The notes below the pieces were generated by a model, which ran no database searches, had not been told where the DNA came from, and saw only the letters and a program-made list of their open reading frames with translations. The position numbers and the translations under genes are program-made. Below, piece after piece: positions 34,051 through 42,853 of a DNA stretch of 64,000 nucleotides. Source of the stretch: Xenophilus aerolatus (GTDB lineage Bacteria > Pseudomonadota > Gammaproteobacteria > Burkholderiales > Burkholderiaceae_C); assembly GCA_029968055.1 (NCBI GenBank), contig JASCNX010000002.1:620001-684000 (forward strand), read 5' to 3'. Position 1 is the stretch's first letter; each line of letters starts with the position of its first letter.

Positions 34051-35184
34051 TCAGCGCAGGAACTTGCCGTCCTGCGTCACCCGCACCATCTCGATGAAGC
34101 GCGAGCCGGTGTTGCCGGCGCCGGTGAAGTCCACGTCCATGCCCGCCACGCGCAGGCGCATGGCCTTGAGCGTGGCGTGCAGGCGCGCCCGCGTCAGGTC
34201 GCGGCCGGTGCGCTTCAGGGCCTCGACCATCACCAGCGCGTTCACGTAACCCTCGTAGCTCAGGTAGCCCACCGGCACCTGCGAGCGCTCGGCCAACTGG
34301 CGGTAGTCGCGCGCCTGCGCGTCGGCGTCGCTCCACGGGTAGGGCACCACCTGCGAGATAGCCAGCCCGCTGGTCTGGTTGCCCACCAGCTTCGCCGTCA
34401 CGTCGCCCGGCACGATCGACATGCCGTAGAACATGGTGCTGCGCCCACCCGCGGCGGCCGTGGCCTTCATCACCTCGCCACCCACGGTGCCGCCCAGGTA
34501 CATGATCACCGCCTGCGCCTTGCTGTCGGCCAGCGCCTTGCCGGCGGCGGCGGCGGTCGAGGCATCGCCCTTCACGGCCACCGAGGTCACGGCCTGCAGC
34601 TGGTGCGTGGCCAGCGCGGCTTCGACGAGTTTCACCACCTCGGCACCGCCCGGGTTGTCGAGCGCGGCCACCGCGATGCGGTTGACACCGACGGTCGTCA
34701 GATGCTGCACCAGCGCCTGCGCCTCGCGGGCGAAGGTGGCGCGCACGAAGTAGGCAGCGCCGCCGGCCTTGTCGCGCGCCGAGTCCGAGACGGCGTAGCC
34801 CGCCACCATGGGGGCGCCACTCTGCGCCAACAGCTTCGCGGCCGCGGCCGTGGTGGCCGAGCCGACGCAGCAGAAGAAGGCGAAGGCGCGATGCTCGCCC
34901 AGCAGCCGCTCGTAGTTGGCGACCGCCTTCTCGGGCGACAGGTCGTCGTCCAGCGACACCATCTTCACCTTGCGGCCGTTCACCCCGCCCTGGGCATTCA
35001 CCGCGTCGAAGGCCAACTGCGCCCCGGCCAGCACCACCCGGATCGGCGCGCCGAGGGGGCCGTTCAGGATGCCGGTCTGGCCCAGGACGATGTCGCCGTC
35101 GGCGGCCGTCTGCGCCCACCCCGTGCCGGTCCAGGCCAGCCCTGCGCCGGCCGCGCCGGCAGCCAGCAAACGTCTGCGTTGCAT
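34051..35184 (-). CDS. Branched-chain amino acid-type ABC transporter substrate-binding protein (LivK-like)
   Basis: A 377-residue periplasmic receptor of the LivJ/Leu-Ile-Val binding family (peripla_BP_6). The signal MQRRRLLAAGAAGAGLAWTG has an Arg-rich start like a Tat signal; mature protein begins near AQTAADGD. Family features include DIVLGQTGILNGPLG, NAQGGVNGRKVKMVSLDDD and a long two-lobed body. No permease or ATPase genes are next to it, so it is an orphan receptor. A CAATTG palindrome lies just upstream. Confidence 0.88.
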   Translation of the reverse strand: MQRRRLLAAGAAGAGLAWTGTGWAQTAADGDIVLGQTGILNGPLGAPIRVVLAGAQLAFDAVNAQGGVNGRKVKMVSLDDDLSPEKAVANYERLLGEHRAFAFFCCVGSATTAAAAKLLAQSGAPMVAGYAVSDSARDKAGGAAYFVRATFAREAQALVQHLTTVGVNRIAVAALDNPGGAEVVKLVEAALATHQLQAVTSVAVKGDASTAAAAGKALADSKAQAVIMYLGGTVGGEVMKATAAAGGRSTMFYGMSIVPGDVTAKLVGNQTSGLAISQVVPYPWSDADAQARDYRQLAERSQVPVGYLSYEGYVNALVMVEALKRTGRDLTRARLHATLKAMRLRVAGMDVDFTGAGNTGSRFIEMVRVTQDGKFLR

Positions 35185-35206
35185 GCGCTTCTCTTTCGTC
35201 TTCTTA

Positions 35207-35222
35207 CAATTGATAACAATTG
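35207..35222. promoter_or_regulatory. CAATTG-N4-CAATTG inverted repeat upstream of the solute-binding gene
   Basis: Two CAATTG sites separated by four bases form an AT-rich symmetrical element 23 bp before the solute-binding protein start and 33 bp after the end of the exporter gene. It could be an operator or overlap a -10 region. No regulator was matched. Confidence 0.35.
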
Positions 35223-35254
35223 GACGCGAGAAGGCATGCCGGCGGACTTCGGGA

Positions 35255-36736
35255 TTACCCAGGGGCTGTGGGCTGCGGGTGGGTGCCGGCCCGCAGTTGC
35301 CAGGCTGCGCACAGCGCCAGGCCGCACAACGCCGCAAGGATCAGGAACACCTCGTTGAAGGCGGCCAGCCGCGCGGCGCTGGTCGCGGGATTGGCCAGCG
35401 AGTCGCCGTGCGCGGCCAGCCGCCATTCGAGCACCACCGCGCACAGGCTCACGCCCGCGGCGCCGCCGAGCTGGCGCAGGAAGCTGATCGCGCTGGCGCC
35501 CTGCGGGATCAGCGGCTTGGCCAGGGGCCGCATCGAACCGAGGTTGAGCGAGGGCAGGATGAAGCCCAGCCCGATGCGTCCCACGATGGCGAAGGCCACC
35601 AGCAGCCAGAGCGTGCTTTGCAGGTCCAGCAGCAGCATCAGCGCGAAGGACGCCGCCAGCAGCGCCAGCCCGATGCTCACCAGCAGCCAGGTTGGCTGCC
35701 GGTCGGCCAGGCGGCCCACGCCGGCGATGGTGAAGGCCAGCACGATGCCGGCGGGCAGCATGATGGTGCCGACGTGCGAAGCCGACAGGTGCAGCGCCAC
35801 CTGCATGTACACCGGCAGCAGGTAGGTCGAGCCGAAGAGCGCGGTGCCGTAGATGAAGGCCACCACGCTGCCCATGGCGAACTGGCGGTAGCCGAAGAGC
35901 GCCATGTTCATGAGCGGCGCCCCGCCTGCCACCGCCATGCGGCGCTGCCAGGCGATGAACAGCCCCAGTGCCACCGCTGCCAGCACCAGCAGCACGGCGG
36001 CCTGCAGCGGGGCGTCGCCGCGCAGTTCCACCAGCCCGTTGAGCAGGCACAGCGTGCCCACGGTGGCGATCAGCATGCCGCGCCAGTCGAGCTGCTGGCC
36101 GCGCGACGCGGTCGCGCCGCCGGGCGCGGTGACGGGCACGAACTTCCACGACAGCCACAGCGACGCCAGGCAGAAGGGCACCACCATGAAGAAGATTGAG
36201 CGCCAGCCGAACAGGTCGACCAGCACGCCGCCGATGCTCGGCCCGATGGCCGGCGCCAGCACCACCCCCATGCCGAAGATGCCGCTGGCACGGCCCTGCT
36301 CGTGCGGCTCGAAGGCGCGCAGGATGATGATGGCCGGGATGGGCTGCACCACGCCCGCGGCCAGCCCTTCGGCGACGCGCGCGACCAGCACCAGCGAGAA
36401 GTTGTCGGCCAGCCCGCCCAGCAGGCCGCCGGCCAGCAGCAGCACCATCGTGCCCGAATAGGTGCGCCGGTAGCCGAAGCGCGACAGCAGCCAGGGCGTG
36501 GTGAGCATCGACACCGTCATCGCCACCATGAAGCCCGAACTGACCCACTGCGCGCGCTCCTGGCCGAGGTGGAAGTGCTGGCTCATGCCCGGGATGGCCA
36601 CGTTCACGATGGTCGAGGACATGATCGACGCCATCACGCCCACCATGACCGAGATCAGCAGCAGCCAGCGGTAGCGCTCGCCGTAGCGCTCGCGCAGGGT
36701 TTGGAGGGGGGCCTGGGCGTGGTGCGGATCGGTCAT
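35255..36736 (-). CDS. DHA2 family MFS multidrug exporter (EmrB/QacA type)
   Basis: A 493-residue inner-membrane drug:H+ antiporter with about fourteen helices. It shows SIMSSTIVNVAIPGMSQHF, WVSSGFMVAMTVSMLTTPWL, SRFGYRRTY (motif A) and GVVLAPAIGPSIGGVLVD (motif C of exporters). There is no adjacent EmrA-type membrane-fusion gene, so it may act alone. The ATG at 36736 (MTDPHHAQAPLQ) was chosen as the first plausible start before the first helix. It is divergent from the zinc metallopeptidase gene. Confidence 0.9.
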   Translation of the reverse strand: MTDPHHAQAPLQTLRERYGERYRWLLLISVMVGVMASIMSSTIVNVAIPGMSQHFHLGQERAQWVSSGFMVAMTVSMLTTPWLLSRFGYRRTYSGTMVLLLAGGLLGGLADNFSLVLVARVAEGLAAGVVQPIPAIIILRAFEPHEQGRASGIFGMGVVLAPAIGPSIGGVLVDLFGWRSIFFMVVPFCLASLWLSWKFVPVTAPGGATASRGQQLDWRGMLIATVGTLCLLNGLVELRGDAPLQAAVLLVLAAVALGLFIAWQRRMAVAGGAPLMNMALFGYRQFAMGSVVAFIYGTALFGSTYLLPVYMQVALHLSASHVGTIMLPAGIVLAFTIAGVGRLADRQPTWLLVSIGLALLAASFALMLLLDLQSTLWLLVAFAIVGRIGLGFILPSLNLGSMRPLAKPLIPQGASAISFLRQLGGAAGVSLCAVVLEWRLAAHGDSLANPATSAARLAAFNEVFLILAALCGLALCAAWQLRAGTHPQPTAPG

Positions 36737-36893
36737 CGTGGCGGGGGCGGCGGTCCTACAAGGATATCGGGCTTCACCGCGGCGGGGCGCGCGGAGGCGA
36801 CGTCCACAATGCCCGGACACGGCGGCTGCGCGTGTGGGCCATGCCGCCCGGCCGCCTCGGACAACGTCGACACAACACCTAGGGAACCCTCCA

Positions 36894-38285
36894 ATGAAGA
36901 TCTCCGAACCGTCCGCCGGCGCGCCCGTCGCCGCAGCGGCGCCCACGCTCGCCGAAGAGCTGCACGCCCCGACCGTGAGCCGTGCCTACGTCTGCCAGTG
37001 CGGCCGGCCGGTGTACCTGGGCAACAGCCGCTGCCTGGCCTGCGGAACGCCGCTGGGCTATGTGATCGAGCGCCTGGGCGTGATGCCGCTGGCGCCGGTG
37101 CCGGAGGCCGCGCCCGCGGCGGCAGAGGCCCCCGCCGACGTGCCCGCGGACGTGCCCGTCGACGCGCCGGTCGACGAGACCTGGACCGTCTTCGGCGACG
37201 CCGACGGGCCGCGCTACCGGCGCTGCGCCAACTTCACGACCGCGGCCGGTTGCAACTGGATGGTGCCGCTGCTGCCAGAAGCCGGCGGCACCGGCGACCA
37301 TGCGACCGACCTGGCCGAGGGCTTCTGCCTGGCCTGCAGCACCACCCGCACCATCCCCGACCTCTCGGTCGAAGGCAACGACGTGCTGTGGCGCAAGCTC
37401 GAGGTGGCCAAGCGGCGCCTGGTCTCGCAGCTGCTGGCCCTCGGGCTGCCGGTGCACACGCGCTTCTCCGACCCCGTGCACGGCATGACCTTCGACTTCT
37501 TGAGCAGCGTGCCCGGCCAGCACCATGTGATGACGGGGCACCAGAACGGCGTCGTGACACTCAACGCCGAGGAGGCCGAGGACGCGGTGCGCGAGCGCAT
37601 CCGCGCCGAGATGCGCGAGCCCTACCGCACGCTGGTGGGCCATTTCCGCCATGAGATCGGCCACTTCTACTGGGACATCCTCATCCAGGGCTCGCCCTGG
37701 CTCGAGGGCTTCCACCAGCTCTTCGGCGACGAGACGATCGACTACGCCGGCGCGCTCAAGAGCCACTACGAGAACGGCCCGCCGCCCGACTGGGCCCTGC
37801 GCTACGTCACCAGCTACGCGAGCACGCACCCGTGGGAGGACTGGGCCGAGACCTGGGCCCACTACCTGCACATGGCCGACACCGCGGACACGGCGCTGAG
37901 CTTCGGCATCGATGCCGCGAACGTCGAACTCACCAACGACCTGTTCGAACCGGCCGACCTGTGGCAGCCCGACCATCCGGAGGCGTCGAAATTCCTCGAC
38001 TTCCTCAACGGCTGGGTGCGCCTGACCAACGTGCTGAACGAACTCTCGCGCAGCATGGGCCAGCCCGACTTCTATCCCTTCGTGCTGCCGCGTGCCGCGG
38101 TGGGCAAGCTGCAGTTCATCCACCAGGTGGTGACGCAGCAGCGGGAAGGCCCGCAGGAAACGCCGCCCGCGCCCGCCGAGCCGCCCAAGGCCGACGAAGC
38201 CCCGGACGCCCAGGCGCCGGCCGCATCGACCGACGATGCCGGCGCGCCGCCGCAGGAAGGGGCGCTGTCGCCGCTCGCCGCCTGA
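36894..38285 (+). CDS. Putative zinc-binding metallopeptidase with zinc ribbon (Peptidase_Mx type)
   Basis: A 463-residue cytoplasmic protein. An N-terminal zinc ribbon has four cysteines (C34, C36, C47, C50; YVCQCGRP and RCLACGTPLGY). A second Cys pair (GFCLACSTTRTIPDL) follows. The catalytic HEIGH is at residues 253-257 (GHFRHEIGHFYWD), a gluzincin-like HExxH, with WEDWAETWAHYLHM downstream as a possible third ligand. The linker at 84-110 and the C-terminal tail are Ala/Pro-rich. The family is known as putative zinc-binding metallopeptidase with no proven substrate. Confidence 0.85.
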   Translation: MKISEPSAGAPVAAAAPTLAEELHAPTVSRAYVCQCGRPVYLGNSRCLACGTPLGYVIERLGVMPLAPVPEAAPAAAEAPADVPADVPVDAPVDETWTVFGDADGPRYRRCANFTTAAGCNWMVPLLPEAGGTGDHATDLAEGFCLACSTTRTIPDLSVEGNDVLWRKLEVAKRRLVSQLLALGLPVHTRFSDPVHGMTFDFLSSVPGQHHVMTGHQNGVVTLNAEEAEDAVRERIRAEMREPYRTLVGHFRHEIGHFYWDILIQGSPWLEGFHQLFGDETIDYAGALKSHYENGPPPDWALRYVTSYASTHPWEDWAETWAHYLHMADTADTALSFGIDAANVELTNDLFEPADLWQPDHPEASKFLDFLNGWVRLTNVLNELSRSMGQPDFYPFVLPRAAVGKLQFIHQVVTQQREGPQETPPAPAEPPKADEAPDAQAPAASTDDAGAPPQEGALSPLAA

Positions 38286-38303
38286 GTCGCGCCGGCGCGC
38301 GCC

Positions 38304-39566
38304 TCAACCCGGCGTGAAGTCGGCCAGCCGACGCGGCACCGGCGTGTTGCGCAAGGTGGCGTACACCGGCAGGCCGGCCTCGTAGGCGGGGTAGTCCTCG
38401 CCCTCGATGAGCGGGCGCAGGTAGCGCTTCGCGGCGTCGGTGATGCCGTACCCGTCCTCGGTGATGAAGTCGCGCGGCATCTTGCGTTCGGCGTTCGCCA
38501 CCTGGGCCAGCGGCGCGGTGCCGATGCGCCATGCGTAGGGCAGGTCGGCCGTGCGCTCGATCGTGGGCATCACGGCGTTCTCGCCGTCCAGCGCCAGTTC
38601 GACGGCGCGGCGTCCCACGGCATAGGCCTGCTCGACGTCGGTGCGCGACGCGATGTGACGCGCCGCGCGCTGCAGGTAGTCGGCCACCGCCCAATGGAAT
38701 TTGTGGCCCAGCGCCTCTTTCACCATCTGGGCCACCACCGGTGCGGCGCCGCCGAGCTGCGCGTGGCCGAAGGCGTCGCGCACGCCCTGCTCGGCCAGGA
38801 AGCGGCCGTCGGGATGGTGGCAGCCTTCCGACACGACCACCGTGCAGTAGCCATGCGCCTTGACCCGTGCATCGACGCGCGCAAGGAAGCGCTCGCGGTC
38901 GAAGTCGATCTCCGGGAACAGCACCACGACGGGAATGCCGTGGTCGGCCACGAGGCCGCCCGCTGCGGCGATCCAGCCCGCATGCCGCCCCATCACCTCG
39001 AGCACGAAGACCTTGGTCGAGGTCGCTGCCATCGACCTCACGTCGAACGAAGCCTCCAGCGTCGACACCGCGATGTACTTGGCCACCGAACCGAAGCCCG
39101 GGCAGCAGTCGGTCAGCGGCAGGTCGTTGTCGATGGTCTTGGGCACGTGGATGGCCGCGAGCGGGTAGCCCATCGATTCGGAGAGCTGGCTGATCTTGAA
39201 GCAGGTGTCGGCCGAGTCGCCGCCGCCGTTGTAGAAGAAGTAGCCGATGCCGTGGGCGCGGAACACCTCGATCAGCCGCTCGTACTCGCGCCGGCTCTTC
39301 TCCAGCGACTTGAGCTTGTAGCGGCAGGAGCCGAAGGCGCCCGCCGGCGTGAAGCGCAGCGCGGCGATCGCCTCGGCCGGCTCGTCGGCCGTGTCGATCA
39401 GGTCCTCGGTCAGCGCGCCCAGGATGCCGTTGCGCCCGGCGTACACGGTGCCGATGCGCCCCGGGTGGCGCCGCGCCGTCTCGATCACGCCGCAGGCCGA
39501 GGCGTTGATCACCGAGGTCACGCCGCCGGACTGGGCGTAGAAGGCATTGGTCTTGGAAGCGGTCAT
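38304..39566 (-). CDS. PPi-dependent 6-phosphofructokinase
   Basis: A 420-residue PFK-family enzyme. Two positions decide the phosphate donor: Asp117 in YNGGGDSADT, where ATP enzymes have Gly, and Lys143 in VPKTIDNDLP, where ATP enzymes have Gly. Both residues are those of pyrophosphate-dependent enzymes, so it should interconvert fructose-6-P and fructose-1,6-bisphosphate reversibly with PPi. GRHAGWIAAAGGLVAD and PTIERTADLPYAWR are further family motifs. The ATG at 39566 overlaps the stop of the small CWC protein gene. Confidence 0.9.
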   Translation of the reverse strand: MTASKTNAFYAQSGGVTSVINASACGVIETARRHPGRIGTVYAGRNGILGALTEDLIDTADEPAEAIAALRFTPAGAFGSCRYKLKSLEKSRREYERLIEVFRAHGIGYFFYNGGGDSADTCFKISQLSESMGYPLAAIHVPKTIDNDLPLTDCCPGFGSVAKYIAVSTLEASFDVRSMAATSTKVFVLEVMGRHAGWIAAAGGLVADHGIPVVVLFPEIDFDRERFLARVDARVKAHGYCTVVVSEGCHHPDGRFLAEQGVRDAFGHAQLGGAAPVVAQMVKEALGHKFHWAVADYLQRAARHIASRTDVEQAYAVGRRAVELALDGENAVMPTIERTADLPYAWRIGTAPLAQVANAERKMPRDFITEDGYGITDAAKRYLRPLIEGEDYPAYEAGLPVYATLRNTPVPRRLADFTPG

Positions 39567-39814
39567 GGAAGGGCGTGGTCCAGTGAGGGCGCCGCGGCGC
39601 CGGCGCAGCGGGCGCAGATGCAGGCGCGCCCGCGCGCGGCCTCGGGCACCGCGTCGCGCAACGCGGGCGGAAATTCGGCCGTCATGCACCAGCAGGGCGG
39701 CTGGGGCCGCCCGGTAGCACGTGCGAGTTCTTCGGCGCAACCGTTGCCCTGGCCGCACAGCGGGCAGCGCGAGGGGTCGATGGCGATGGCTGCGGCGAGA
39801 GCTTCGGCGGGCAT
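39563..39814 (-). CDS. Cysteine-rich CWC family protein
   Basis: An 83-residue protein with seven cysteines, in CPLCGQGNGCAEE, PPCWCMTAEFPPALRD and ACICARCAG. The CWCM motif followed by PPALRD-like sequence is typical of the Cys_rich_CWC family, probably metal binding, function unknown. The start MPAEALAAAIAIDPSRC is the first Met close to the conserved part. Its TGA overlaps the phosphofructokinase ATG, so the two are translated together. Confidence 0.82.
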   Translation of the reverse strand: MPAEALAAAIAIDPSRCPLCGQGNGCAEELARATGRPQPPCWCMTAEFPPALRDAVPEAARGRACICARCAGAAAPSLDHALP

Positions 39815-39911
39815 GGCCCCATTCTGCGGCCCGTCGGCCGCGAGGCCAAATCGGGCCGACGTGCCCGCCGGTCGAGCGCGAGCGCTCAAGCTGTGACCCG
39901 CAACGCGCCGC

Positions 39912-40706
39912 TCACCGACCCGGGAACACCGGTGCGCGCTTGCCCAGGAAGGCCGCCACGCCCTCGTTGAAAGCCGCTCCGCCGACGAGCCGGCGCTGGC
40001 GCTCGCTCTCGTAGTGCAACTGCTCGTCGAGCGTGTGGCGCTCCGACTGCGCGAAGGCCGCGCGCGCCTCGGTCACCGCATGGGACGGCAGCGCGGCCAG
40101 CTTGCGCGCAGTGCGGTGCGCCTCGAGCGTGAGCATGTCGTCGGGCACCGCGGCCCAGATCAGGCCCCACTGCGCGGCGCGCTCGGCATCGAGCTTCTCG
40201 TCCAGCAGTGCCAGGCCCATCGCGCGGGCCGGCCCGACCAGGCGCGGCACGAACCAGGTGCAGCCCAGGTCGGGGACGATGCCCAGCTTGGGCAGGAATG
40301 GCAGGTAGAAGTACGCGCTGCGTGCTGCCACCACCACGTCGGCCGCCAGCGCCAGGCCCACGCCGGCGCCGGCCGCGGGGCCGTTGACGGCGCTGACCAC
40401 CGGCACCGGCATCGCCCGGATCGTGCTGATGAGCGGGTTGCTCAGGGATTGCATCCACTCGGCCGTCTCGTCGCCCAGCGTGCTGCCCGCGGCGGGCTCG
40501 CGCATCGCGCTCAGGTCGGCGCCCACGCAGAAGGCCTTGCCGGCGCCGGTGATGACCACCGCGCGAACGGCGCGATCGTCGGCGGCGCGTGCCAGGGCAT
40601 CGCGCAGGGCTTCCTGCAGCGGCTTGGCGATCGGGTTGAGCTTGGCGGGAAGGTTGAGCGTAAGGGTGGCGACGGCGTCGTCCACCTCGTAGAGCACAGG
40701 GTTCAT
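39912..40706 (-). CDS. Enoyl-CoA hydratase/isomerase family protein (PaaG-like)
   Basis: A 264-residue crotonase-fold protein. The oxyanion-hole motifs AFCVGADLSAM and NGPAAGAGVGLALAADVVVA are present. At the usual Glu position the sequence is LPKLGIVPDLGCTWFVPRLV, with Asp in IVPD, as in PaaG-type isomerases that act on ring-epoxide or unsaturated phenylacetyl-CoA. No other paa genes are nearby, so a general beta-oxidation isomerase role is equally possible. Confidence 0.85.
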   Translation of the reverse strand: MNPVLYEVDDAVATLTLNLPAKLNPIAKPLQEALRDALARAADDRAVRAVVITGAGKAFCVGADLSAMREPAAGSTLGDETAEWMQSLSNPLISTIRAMPVPVVSAVNGPAAGAGVGLALAADVVVAARSAYFYLPFLPKLGIVPDLGCTWFVPRLVGPARAMGLALLDEKLDAERAAQWGLIWAAVPDDMLTLEAHRTARKLAALPSHAVTEARAAFAQSERHTLDEQLHYESERQRRLVGGAAFNEGVAAFLGKRAPVFPGR

Positions 40707-40762
40707 GGGGCGTTCCGGCAGCAGGGCGAGGCGTCGATCGTTCGCCGCCGCCGGCCCCAGGG

Positions 40763-41092
40763 TCAAGCCGGGGACAACCCGTGCGGCGCGAGTCGCGCAC
40801 GCGACCGGGCTGCGGCCGGCGCATCGGCGCTGCCGGGTGGCCAGGCGGCGGGGCGCGCGTGCGTCACCGCGATCGACGAGGGCCCCAGTGCCGACACCAG
40901 CGCGCGGCGGTGCGTGTCGCCCACGTAGCGCTGGCCGGGCTCGAGCACGATGTCGCGCGGGTCATGGTCCAGCGTCACCCACAGCGTGCCGCTGCGGCAT
41001 TCGATGCCGATGCCGGCGGCATCGGGCAGGGTCAGGACGGTGCGGGCCGGCAGGTCCATCTGGAAGCTGGCGGCAGAAGCGGTGCGGGCCAT
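40763..41092 (-). CDS. DUF2917 domain protein
   Basis: A 109-residue protein with FQMDLPARTVLTLPDAAGIG and CRSGTLWVTLDHDPRDIVLE then PGQRYV, the DUF2917 pattern; it looks like a small beta barrel of cupin type. I chose the ATG at 41092 because AAGGAA lies 7 bp upstream; ATG at 41113 (MNTKEPL) lacks a ribosome site. It is divergent from a LysR gene, with a LysR-type palindrome between, so that LysR protein probably regulates it. The function of the family is unknown. Confidence 0.82.
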   Translation of the reverse strand: MARTASAASFQMDLPARTVLTLPDAAGIGIECRSGTLWVTLDHDPRDIVLEPGQRYVGDTHRRALVSALGPSSIAVTHARPAAWPPGSADAPAAARSRARLAPHGLSPA

Positions 41093-41107
41093 GAGCGGTT
41101 CCTTGGT

Positions 41108-41126
41108 ATTCATCGATGGAATGAAT
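41108..41126. promoter_or_regulatory. Probable LysR operator ATTCAT-N7-ATGAAT
   Basis: A perfect 6-bp-arm inverted repeat in the 81-bp gap between divergent DUF2917 and LysR genes, fitting the T-N11-A pattern of LysR sites. It overlaps the DUF2917 leader, so autoregulation and control of DUF2917 are both possible. Confidence 0.5.
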
Positions 41127-41173
41127 ATAGTGACGCGCTCCTGCCTGTGGGGCGGTCCTTGGGAACTCGTTGC

Positions 41174-42115
41174 ATGCATCCAGAGAATGCGAAAGCCGCT
41201 TCGCGCCCGGCCGTCGAACTGCCGCCGCTGGATCTGCTGCGCAGCTTCGAGGCCGCCGCGCGCACGCTGAGCTTCACGCGGGCCGCCGACGAACTGGCCC
41301 TCACCCAGTCGGCCGTGAGCCGCCAGATCCAGCAGCTCGAAGCGAGCCTGGGCGTGCTGCTGTTCGAACGCCGCCATCGCGCGCTCGCGCTGACCGAAGC
41401 GGGCCTGGTCATGCAGCGGGCCGTGAGCGACAGCCTGGAGCGCCTGCGCGACGCCACCGCACGCGTGCGTGCCGCACCTGCGGCCCGACAGGTGGCGCTG
41501 ACCTGCACGCCCGGCTTCGCGTCGCTGTGGCTCATTCCGAGGCTCACGCGCTTCACGGCCGCGCACCCGCAGGTGGATGTGCGGGTGTCCGCCACACTCG
41601 ACGTGCTGGACCTGGAACGCGCGCGGCTCGACCTGGCCGTGCGCTTCGTGCGCATCGAGCAGGGCCTGGCGCTCGGCACCGGCCCCGCCCTGTTCGAGGA
41701 GGCCGTGATGCCGCTGTGCGCGCCCGTGGTGGCACAAGCGCTGCGCAGGCCGGCCGACCTGGCCGGCCAGGCGCTGCTCACCATCGACAACCACAAGCAC
41801 GGCGAGGCCGCGACCATCGACTGGGAGCCGTGGCTACGGCTCATGGGGCTGGGCGAGCTGCACATGAAGAGCACGCTGCGCTTCTCGCACTACACCGACG
41901 CCGTGGCCGCCGCGGTGGCGGGACAGGGCGTGGTGATCGGCCGGCTGCCGCTGCTGCGCGACCTGGTGCGCGATGGCCGGCTGGTCTCTCCCTTCGGCGA
42001 TGGGGCGGTGTCGCAGCGCGGTCAGTTCGTCGAGCTGTCGCGCCGCGGCCAGCGCAATGCGGATGCGCTCGACTTCGTGCGCTGGCTGCGCGCCGAAGCC
42101 GAGCAGGCCCGCTAG
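41174..42115 (+). CDS. LysR family transcriptional regulator (GcvA-like)
   Basis: A 313-residue regulator. The helix-turn-helix is at about residues 20-75 (LLRSFEAAARTLSFTRAADE, LTQSAVSRQIQQLEASLGVL), followed by a substrate-binding domain with LTCTPGFASLWLIPRLTRF. The N-terminal extension MHPENAKAASRPAVELPP is typical of the GcvA group. It is divergent from the DUF2917 gene and probably regulates it through the palindrome between them. The effector is unknown. Confidence 0.9.
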   Translation: MHPENAKAASRPAVELPPLDLLRSFEAAARTLSFTRAADELALTQSAVSRQIQQLEASLGVLLFERRHRALALTEAGLVMQRAVSDSLERLRDATARVRAAPAARQVALTCTPGFASLWLIPRLTRFTAAHPQVDVRVSATLDVLDLERARLDLAVRFVRIEQGLALGTGPALFEEAVMPLCAPVVAQALRRPADLAGQALLTIDNHKHGEAATIDWEPWLRLMGLGELHMKSTLRFSHYTDAVAAAVAGQGVVIGRLPLLRDLVRDGRLVSPFGDGAVSQRGQFVELSRRGQRNADALDFVRWLRAEAEQAR

Positions 42116-42133
42116 GGGCCCGGGTGCTGCGGA

Positions 42134-42706
42134 TCAGCCCGGCAGCAGCACCTTGTTGACGACGTGGATCACGCCGTTGGACTGGTAGACGTCGGCCGTG
42201 GTCACCGTCGCGGTGCCGCCCTTGGCGTCGGTGATCATCACCATCGAACCGTTGGTCGTGGCGGTGAGCGTGCCGCCGCTGGCCGTCTTGAGCATCGCGC
42301 GGCCGCCGCCCTGGGCGATCAGGCCCATGAGCGCCTTCGCGTCGAGCTTGCCGGGCACCACGTGGTAGGTCAGCACCGTGGTCAGCGTGCCCTTGTTCTC
42401 GGGCTTGAGCAGCGTGTCGACCGTGCCGGCCGGCAGGGCCGCGAAGGCCGCGTTGGTGGGCGCGAACACGGTGAACGGGCCGGGGCCCTTCAGGGTGTCG
42501 ACCAGGCCCGCCGCCTTCACTGCGGCCACCAGGGTGGTGTGGTCCTTGGAGTTGACGGCGTTGTCGATGATGTCCTTGGTCGGGTACATCGGCGCACCGC
42601 CGACCATCGGGTTGCTCATGCCGCCGCTGCCCTGCATGCCCATGCCGCCGGCACAGGCGCCCAGCAGCACCGACAGGCTCAGTGCGAGCGCGAGTTTCTT
42701 CTTCAT
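42134..42706 (-). CDS. Fasciclin (FAS1) domain lipoprotein
   Basis: A 190-residue exported protein. The signal ends in a lipobox (LLGACAGGMGMQ), so Cys is lipidated. A Gly/Met-rich linker leads to a FAS1 domain with LVDTLKGPGPFTVFAPTNAA, LTYHVVPGKLDA and GVIHVVNKVLLP, the H1 and H2 regions. FAS1 proteins are mostly adhesive or cell-surface. It is the first of four neighbouring genes for small exported proteins. Confidence 0.92.
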   Translation of the reverse strand: MKKKLALALSLSVLLGACAGGMGMQGSGGMSNPMVGGAPMYPTKDIIDNAVNSKDHTTLVAAVKAAGLVDTLKGPGPFTVFAPTNAAFAALPAGTVDTLLKPENKGTLTTVLTYHVVPGKLDAKALMGLIAQGGGRAMLKTASGGTLTATTNGSMVMITDAKGGTATVTTADVYQSNGVIHVVNKVLLPG

Positions 42707-42853
42707 GGAGTTCTCCTTTTGCGTGAGTTCAACCTGCGGAATCCGCCGTCAGTTCGGAGGCGCCGTGGGGCGCTTGATGCCCATACGGCCCTCGGCATGC
42801 AGCGGATTCAGCGTGCGCTCAAAAAAGCGAAAAGAAGAAGTGGCGCGGAAGGC

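Noticed and set aside
39912-40706. Phenylacetate degradation cluster
   Set aside because: The PaaG-like residue pattern is present, but no other paa gene is in the window.
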